Shown in pieces: positions 35,201 through 38,529 of a stretch of DNA of 38,529 bases. The position numbers and the translations under genes were made by a program. The stretch's first letter is position 1, and each line of letters starts with the position of its first letter. The stretch spans positions 1 to 38,529 of the forward strand of contig CAMYXL010000025.1 of the NCBI GenBank assembly GCA_947303255.1. Reading direction: 5' to 3'. The DNA is from an uncultured Clostridia bacterium. Lineage in GTDB: Bacteria; Bacillota; Clostridia; Saccharofermentanales; Saccharofermentanaceae. The notes below the pieces were generated by a model. That model ran no database searches. It had not been told where the DNA came from and saw only the letters and a list, made by a program, of their open reading frames with translations.

Positions 35201-36201
35201 GAAACTGTACACATATAATAAGTATCCGCTGTAGGAGTAACTGTTATGGAAGCAGTTGTTCCGTCGATAGCTGCATATGTCTCACCGTCTGCTGACGAAG
35301 CCCATGCATACTGAACAGTACCGTCTGTCTTACTTGTATCTACGGATACTGTAAGAGTTGTGCTGTTATTCTCTACAACTGTTACTGCCAAAGAAGCAGG
35401 ATCAGTTGTATCACCGAGGACATAAGTAACATTTACGTTGTACTCGAGTTCCAATGTCTGCTCAACTGCATCAGTTATTACGCACTTATAAACACCGGAT
35501 GCTGTGACATTAGTCAATGAAAGCTTCGAACCTGTCTCTCCGTTAAGAAGAGTAAATTCTGTTCCATCCTTTACATACCAGGCAAACTTAGGACCTGTTA
35601 CCTGAACGCCCTGTTCTGCATCGATCTCTACATCGTCACCATATACTACAGAATAGTTCTTCTGAGCATCGGTTCTGTTATCGGATATCTCAGGGAGAGT
35701 AACCGTAACAGTGAATTCGATACGAAGCGCTCTGTTATATGCATCACCAACTTCACATATATAGTATGCGTCTCTGATAGGTGCGTCTGTATATGTATCA
35801 CTTGTGGCTCCTTCAATAACAGTGTAATTTTCACCATCTGAAGACTTGAACCATTTAAAATTAAGTCCTGTCACACCTGTATCCAGCATCTTAGCATGCA
35901 TCGTTACTTCAGTACCTGCGTCAGAAGTAATGTCTCTTTCGATGTTGTCATAGTCAAATCCGAAATCAGGTATAGAGAAGAAAGTAATGGTCGGATATGT
36001 TGTTGCTGATGTTGAAACAGTCAACTGGTTGTTTATAAGAGTTGCACCTGAATCGTTAAGATCGACCTCAAACCAATAATTATCGGATGGACAGATATCG
36101 ATCACAACCTCTGTTCCGGTAACTGCAAACTTCACGCATCCGTTATATATAGCAAAAGCAGTCGAATCCGCACAGCTTACTGTACCGGCCTCACTTGTCA
36201 T
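32251..36201 (-). CDS. Ig-like repeat surface protein with DUF4214 module, C-terminal part after an in-frame stop
   Basis: This part comprises 1316 residues. After an initial segment it holds eleven Ig-like repeats of about 90 residues. Most alternate between two types: one starting near PEI.D.RT with TNA(V/I)EP.Y.W, and one starting VLTDNTTD.AKSVTITK. Each ends with a Y.C.V.D strand followed by F.VTV. A Pro/Thr linker (PATPTPDPDSE) leads to the C-terminal four-unit DUF4214 module ending YGIQR. The ATG at 36201 has no Shine-Dalgarno sequence and no signal peptide follows. The frame upstream is open for eleven codons to a TGA that ends the neighbouring open frame. This is therefore the second half of one interrupted gene rather than an independent gene. 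It is probably a cell-surface adhesin or stalk. Confidence 0.8.
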   Translation of the reverse strand: MTSEAGTVSCADSTAFAIYNGCVKFAVTGTEVVIDICPSDNYWFEVDLNDSGATLINNQLTVSTSATTYPTITFFSIPDFGFDYDNIERDITSDAGTEVTMHAKMLDTGVTGLNFKWFKSSDGENYTVIEGATSDTYTDAPIRDAYYICEVGDAYNRALRIEFTVTVTLPEISDNRTDAQKNYSVVYGDDVEIDAEQGVQVTGPKFAWYVKDGTEFTLLNGETGSKLSLTNVTASGVYKCVITDAVEQTLELEYNVNVTYVLGDTTDPASLAVTVVENNSTTLTVSVDTSKTDGTVQYAWASSADGETYAAIDGTTASITVTPTADTYYMCTVSDGKSESLEIVFTVTVIPELLDTRETGADAVAVDLGGSVTLDAKTNAVEPGYTWSESSDGENFTPIAGASGKTFTFEPTGNTVVRCTVTDKYEREIVLDFAVTVNYVLTDNTTDEAKSVTITKTESATLAPDIDASKTTDVTYSWSCSTDDTFTSVESSVTVTPDASTTYTCTVSDVHGNSCVVTYTVTVNYVLTDNTTDEAKSVTITKTESITLAPVIDSSKTTGVAYSWSCSTDDTFTSSDVSVTVTPDASTTYTCTVTDEHNNSCEIAFTVTVNDLPEISDTRTDSEKNVTLDYTDSAVLEAKTNAIEPTYKWFMLVNETFCEITDGTESTLTIEPWYDSTYRCEVTDKYGTKINLDFTCTVNYVLTDNTTDAAKSVTITKTESTTLAPVIDSSKTTGVTYAWFTSEDGTTYSDSSFSTAETVTVVPSVTTYYKCVVADEHNNSKEIIFKVTVTVPEIKDQRTSSEKSVTLTYGESKTLTAKTNAVEPVYTWLKSADGTNFTTISGETSQTLTIKPDANITYRCSVKDKYGTTIKLDYSVKVNFKLTDNTASSAKSVTITKLDSTTLEAKVSENTTTGVTYTWYSSTDGKNFTKMSDTTKSVKVTPNETTTYKCEVKDAHGNTVNVIFKVTVNVPVLKDLTSASAKTVTTDKDKDVTLEVKVNDTETTGIKYKWYKSTNGTSFNIVTGEKSSKITFKADSNVTYSCTVTDKYGNSIEVVFKVTVNEPATPTPDPDSESFGGFVERLYNVALGRESEPEGKEFWVKNVEAGNLTGADAAREFLNSAEFKGKGLSDEQFLAVLYETFFNRNYKDDPDGFNFWMNSLKSVGREKVVDGFINSEEWCNICAEYGIRSGATTAKATKASKNAIAFAERLYTCCLGREAEEGGLKFWSLSLTNLEVSGSEAARQFFTSAEFKGFNTSDEEYIKRLYTTFMGREYDEGGLNYWLGEMKGGMNRDQVFNEFAKSQEFTNICNSYGIQR

Positions 36202-36231
36202 GTCTACTACATTAACATATACGAAGTTAGT

Positions 36232-36234
36232 TCA
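36232..36234 (-). other. in-frame TGA splitting the giant surface protein gene
   Basis: Minus-strand codons run ...GAG AAT GTT GAA TGA ACT AAC... with no shift of frame. Eleven codons later comes the ATG at 36201. A TGG (Trp) or CGA/GGA codon one substitution away would restore one frame of more than 2,000 codons. A sequencing error, a real nonsense mutation or readthrough are all possible. Confidence 0.85.
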
Positions 36235-38529
36235 TTCAACATTCTCGAAAACGTATTCATCTTCGGAAAGGTAGAAGATAATATCATAATCACCCTCCTG
36301 AGATGGAGTGAATCTGTATGTGCTGCCACTCTTTGTAAGCTCGATCGGTGCTAAATCACCGCATACAGCGTATGCCTTGTATACATCACCGATCAAGGTG
36401 TCGATAACGATCTCATCGCCCATGTAATATACTACTGGCTGATCAGGTGTTATTCCGTTAAATATGAGCTCAGAGGAATCCTCTTCCCTTGCATATTTAA
36501 CCGTATAGTTTCCGCCGATACGGTTAAACTGAGGTCTTATCTCAAAGCAGACCCATTCATCATTTACATCAAACCGGTAGACCCCTTGTATCTCGGATCT
36601 TGATTCAATACATTCGCCGTTGACATATATATCGATACTGTCGCATACATATCCTTCCTCGGCTTCCGTCTTGATGTATATCTCGTATATATCAGGGAAA
36701 CTCTTGAGATCAAGGATGTTTTCCTCAGGGAATGCGGTAAAGGAATCACCGTCGAGACTGTAGCTTACGGCAACATGCTCCGTATCAGCCAAAGTAATAG
36801 TCTTCGGTTCTTCGTATGTTACATCGATGTTTATCGGATGGCGCGCACCTGAAATGACATCAGACAGATCGACCTCGACCTGACCGTCAACGATCTCGAT
36901 CTCATTTCCGCCGACATGTACTTCGTAAACACAATCATACTTCGGGATAAGATTCAAAGTGATCTTAGCCTTGCCCTCAAGAAGCTCGGTATCGGTATAT
37001 GCGACTACAAATCTCGTCCTGTTGCCTGAAGCTGCAAATGCCTTGATGTGCGGATCTTCCACGAAGGTAAATTCGCCGTCAAACTGTGCATCGTTCTCAT
37101 GGAACCCGTGCTCATGGACGAAAATCTCGAAGTCGAACTCACCTTCACCGTAATTGGCGTTCAGGTGATCGATATTGTACTCTTCCTGAGTGGTATAGAT
37201 CATGATATCGAGACCGCCGCCGTTAGGCTGAATGGTATAGGTTCCTTCATTGCATGGGATATCAAATTCTCCATTGTTTGGATCATTAGAATAACGTCCG
37301 ACTACCTTGTAGATACCTTCATCACATGAAACTGTAAATGTCAGAGTCTGTCCATCTTCATAGGCAGTCAGAACATCCGTAGCAACGCCTGTTACAGTTA
37401 CATCTCCAGGACCATGCTTGGTTATCAGATATGTTCCGTTAAATGGTGTTGGCCAGTCATTTACCTGGATGCCGTAATCATTCCAGGTAGTTCCTGTCTT
37501 GTTAAGAGTAAATTCGTACGGATTACTGTCGTTATCAAACGGCAATATGTCAATTTTCCTGTTGGAATTCTGAGCATATTCAACTCTAACGCCTTCTTTA
37601 ATAACGCCATTATCATAAGTAAATCTGAATGTAATGGAATCATGACCGTCAAGTGTTTCAGGACTTACATAATAACATTCATGGGCACCGTCGCCCTCAC
37701 CGATCATAGATGATTCAAGCGTAGTGTACGCACCGCCATCAAGACTATATTCGATCTTTGTTGCATCACGTGCTTCAAGTTCTATTCCGCTAACGTTGAT
37801 GACCTTTTCAAAATAAGTATTGACGTTGTACCACTCATTCCAATCAGAAGAAGCGCTGATAGTCCATGTGTATGTGCCATCACCGTTATCTGTAAGGTTC
37901 TGCGCATCCTCGAAAAGGATCGTAGGATGATCAGGGCGGTTTTCTCTTGCATAGAATGTTTCAGTTCCATTAAGGTTTATTCCTATATCCTGAAGGACGC
38001 AGTTAGCATTAGGAACAAACTTGATCTGCAAAGTGTTGCCTTCATCAAAAACATCGTAATTGAAAAGATATCTGAAGTTTCCAGGACAATATGGATCTTC
38101 TTCGATACGCTCGCAAGCCGAATCGTCCACAAAGACAACAGAGCCCTTATCATTTGCATGAGTCTCTACTACGAAATGACTATCACGATCAAATCTGAAT
38201 TCATAAGCAGACCATGAGATGAAAACATCATATCCATAACAACTTGTTGTGAATGCAAATGTACCGTCCTCACGGTTGATTTCAATATAATGCGGATCAG
38301 ACGGATCGAGCTCGGAACTGTAATTAACATCCTCATCCTCAGCAAACTCGACTATCTCAACGATAGCAGTCGAGAGATTATAACCCTGCGGAGGATTCAA
38401 CTTAAATACAACTGCTGTTCCGGTTTCAAATTCGTATGGATCCCATGGGCGACGAATTATAGCGTCAGGTTCACCTTCTCCGACAGTTACGCTTGCTTCA
38501 CCGCCTCTGTCGTCATAATCAACACAGTA
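36232..38529 (-). CDS. giant surface protein, N-terminal part, runs off the window
   Basis: An open frame of 765 codons continues to the window edge without a stop, so the true start lies beyond 38529. A TTG near 38400 is only an internal codon. The translated part is acidic and beta-rich. It contains several units ending in SLDGGAYTTLES- and SLDGDSFTAFPE-type phrases (YSLDG..(Y/F)T.....). Each pair of phrases belongs to a domain preceded by a V.G...... or ITLADTEHVAVSY strand. The last residues are YDIIFYLSEDEYVFENVE, then TGA. No family is recognised with confidence. Together with 32251-36201 it would form one secreted repeat protein. Confidence 0.75.
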   Translation of the reverse strand, partial: YCVDYDDRGGEASVTVGEGEPDAIIRRPWDPYEFETGTAVVFKLNPPQGYNLSTAIVEIVEFAEDEDVNYSSELDPSDPHYIEINREDGTFAFTTSCYGYDVFISWSAYEFRFDRDSHFVVETHANDKGSVVFVDDSACERIEEDPYCPGNFRYLFNYDVFDEGNTLQIKFVPNANCVLQDIGINLNGTETFYARENRPDHPTILFEDAQNLTDNGDGTYTWTISASSDWNEWYNVNTYFEKVINVSGIELEARDATKIEYSLDGGAYTTLESSMIGEGDGAHECYYVSPETLDGHDSITFRFTYDNGVIKEGVRVEYAQNSNRKIDILPFDNDSNPYEFTLNKTGTTWNDYGIQVNDWPTPFNGTYLITKHGPGDVTVTGVATDVLTAYEDGQTLTFTVSCDEGIYKVVGRYSNDPNNGEFDIPCNEGTYTIQPNGGGLDIMIYTTQEEYNIDHLNANYGEGEFDFEIFVHEHGFHENDAQFDGEFTFVEDPHIKAFAASGNRTRFVVAYTDTELLEGKAKITLNLIPKYDCVYEVHVGGNEIEIVDGQVEVDLSDVISGARHPINIDVTYEEPKTITLADTEHVAVSYSLDGDSFTAFPEENILDLKSFPDIYEIYIKTEAEEGYVCDSIDIYVNGECIESRSEIQGVYRFDVNDEWVCFEIRPQFNRIGGNYTVKYAREEDSSELIFNGITPDQPVVYYMGDEIVIDTLIGDVYKAYAVCGDLAPIELTKSGSTYRFTPSQEGDYDIIFYLSEDEYVFENVE

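Noticed and set aside
32990..36000. CRISPR array suggested by regularly recurring similar DNA
   Set aside because: The repeats are coding, of about 260-540 bp period, imperfect, and translate into Ig-like domains.
36195..36234. The in-frame TGA as a selenocysteine codon
   Set aside because: The bases after TGA form at best a four-pair hairpin (TAAC/GTTA) and no redox motif surrounds the codon, so a SECIS element is not supported.
36232..36234. TGA as a regular tryptophan codon (alternative genetic code)
   Set aside because: Other genes in the window end in TGA at tight junctions, such as hisC overlapping hisB, and their proteins have family-typical ends.
38398..38400. TTG at 38400 as the start of the last gene
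   Set aside because: The frame continues open for 43 more codons to the window edge, with no ribosome binding site or signal peptide at the TTG.

Overview
The window comes from a low-to-mid GC Gram-positive bacterium, most likely of class Clostridia. Supporting signs are strong AGGAGG-type ribosome binding sites, a T-box riboswitch, an L10 leader, the short HisG plus HisZ form of ATP phosphoribosyltransferase, and several large secreted proteins carrying DUF4214-type modules. Every gene I could support lies on the minus strand, so transcription runs from high to low coordinates. The standard code applies: many genes end in TGA, including at tight gene junctions.

Layout, low to high coordinates. 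(1) 1-300: tRNA-Glu and tRNA-Met behind a near-consensus promoter. (2) 296-2919: a fusion of helix-turn-helix, cupin and acyl-CoA synthetase, preceded by a complete T-box leader and promoter. (3) 2924-6902: small lipoproteins and membrane proteins of unknown function, partly paralogous, including the tail of a decayed duplicate. (4) 6927-10702: rpmG-secE-nusG-rplK-rplA-rplJ-rplL with an L10 leader and a terminator directly after rplL; rpoB does not follow. (5) 10725-17747: three secreted proteins with different N-terminal parts and a nearly shared C-terminal four-unit DUF4214 module. (6) 17750-28079: the complete histidine pathway, in two blocks. hisZ-hisG-hisD-hisC-hisB sits behind a consensus promoter with a five-unit 8-bp operator-like array. 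purC-hisH-hisA-hisFI-hisE follows, and a secreted transglutaminase-like DUF4214 protein lies between the blocks. (7) 28117-32107: a zinc-ribbon membrane protein, a CPBP-family membrane protease and a GT87/DUF2029-like membrane protein. (8) 32204-38529: a giant Ig-like-repeat surface protein ending in the same DUF4214 module. It runs off the window and is interrupted by one in-frame TGA.

The histidine genes are functionally linked to purC: HisH/HisF releases AICAR, an intermediate of the purine pathway in which PurC acts. The most unusual material is the family of five secreted proteins sharing a four-unit DUF4214 module (C-terminal in four, N-terminal in one), the T-box-controlled HTH-cupin-acyl-CoA synthetase, the operator array of the his promoter, and the in-frame stop in the giant adhesin-like gene. 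No CRISPR array, insertion sequence, phage gene or replication origin was seen.
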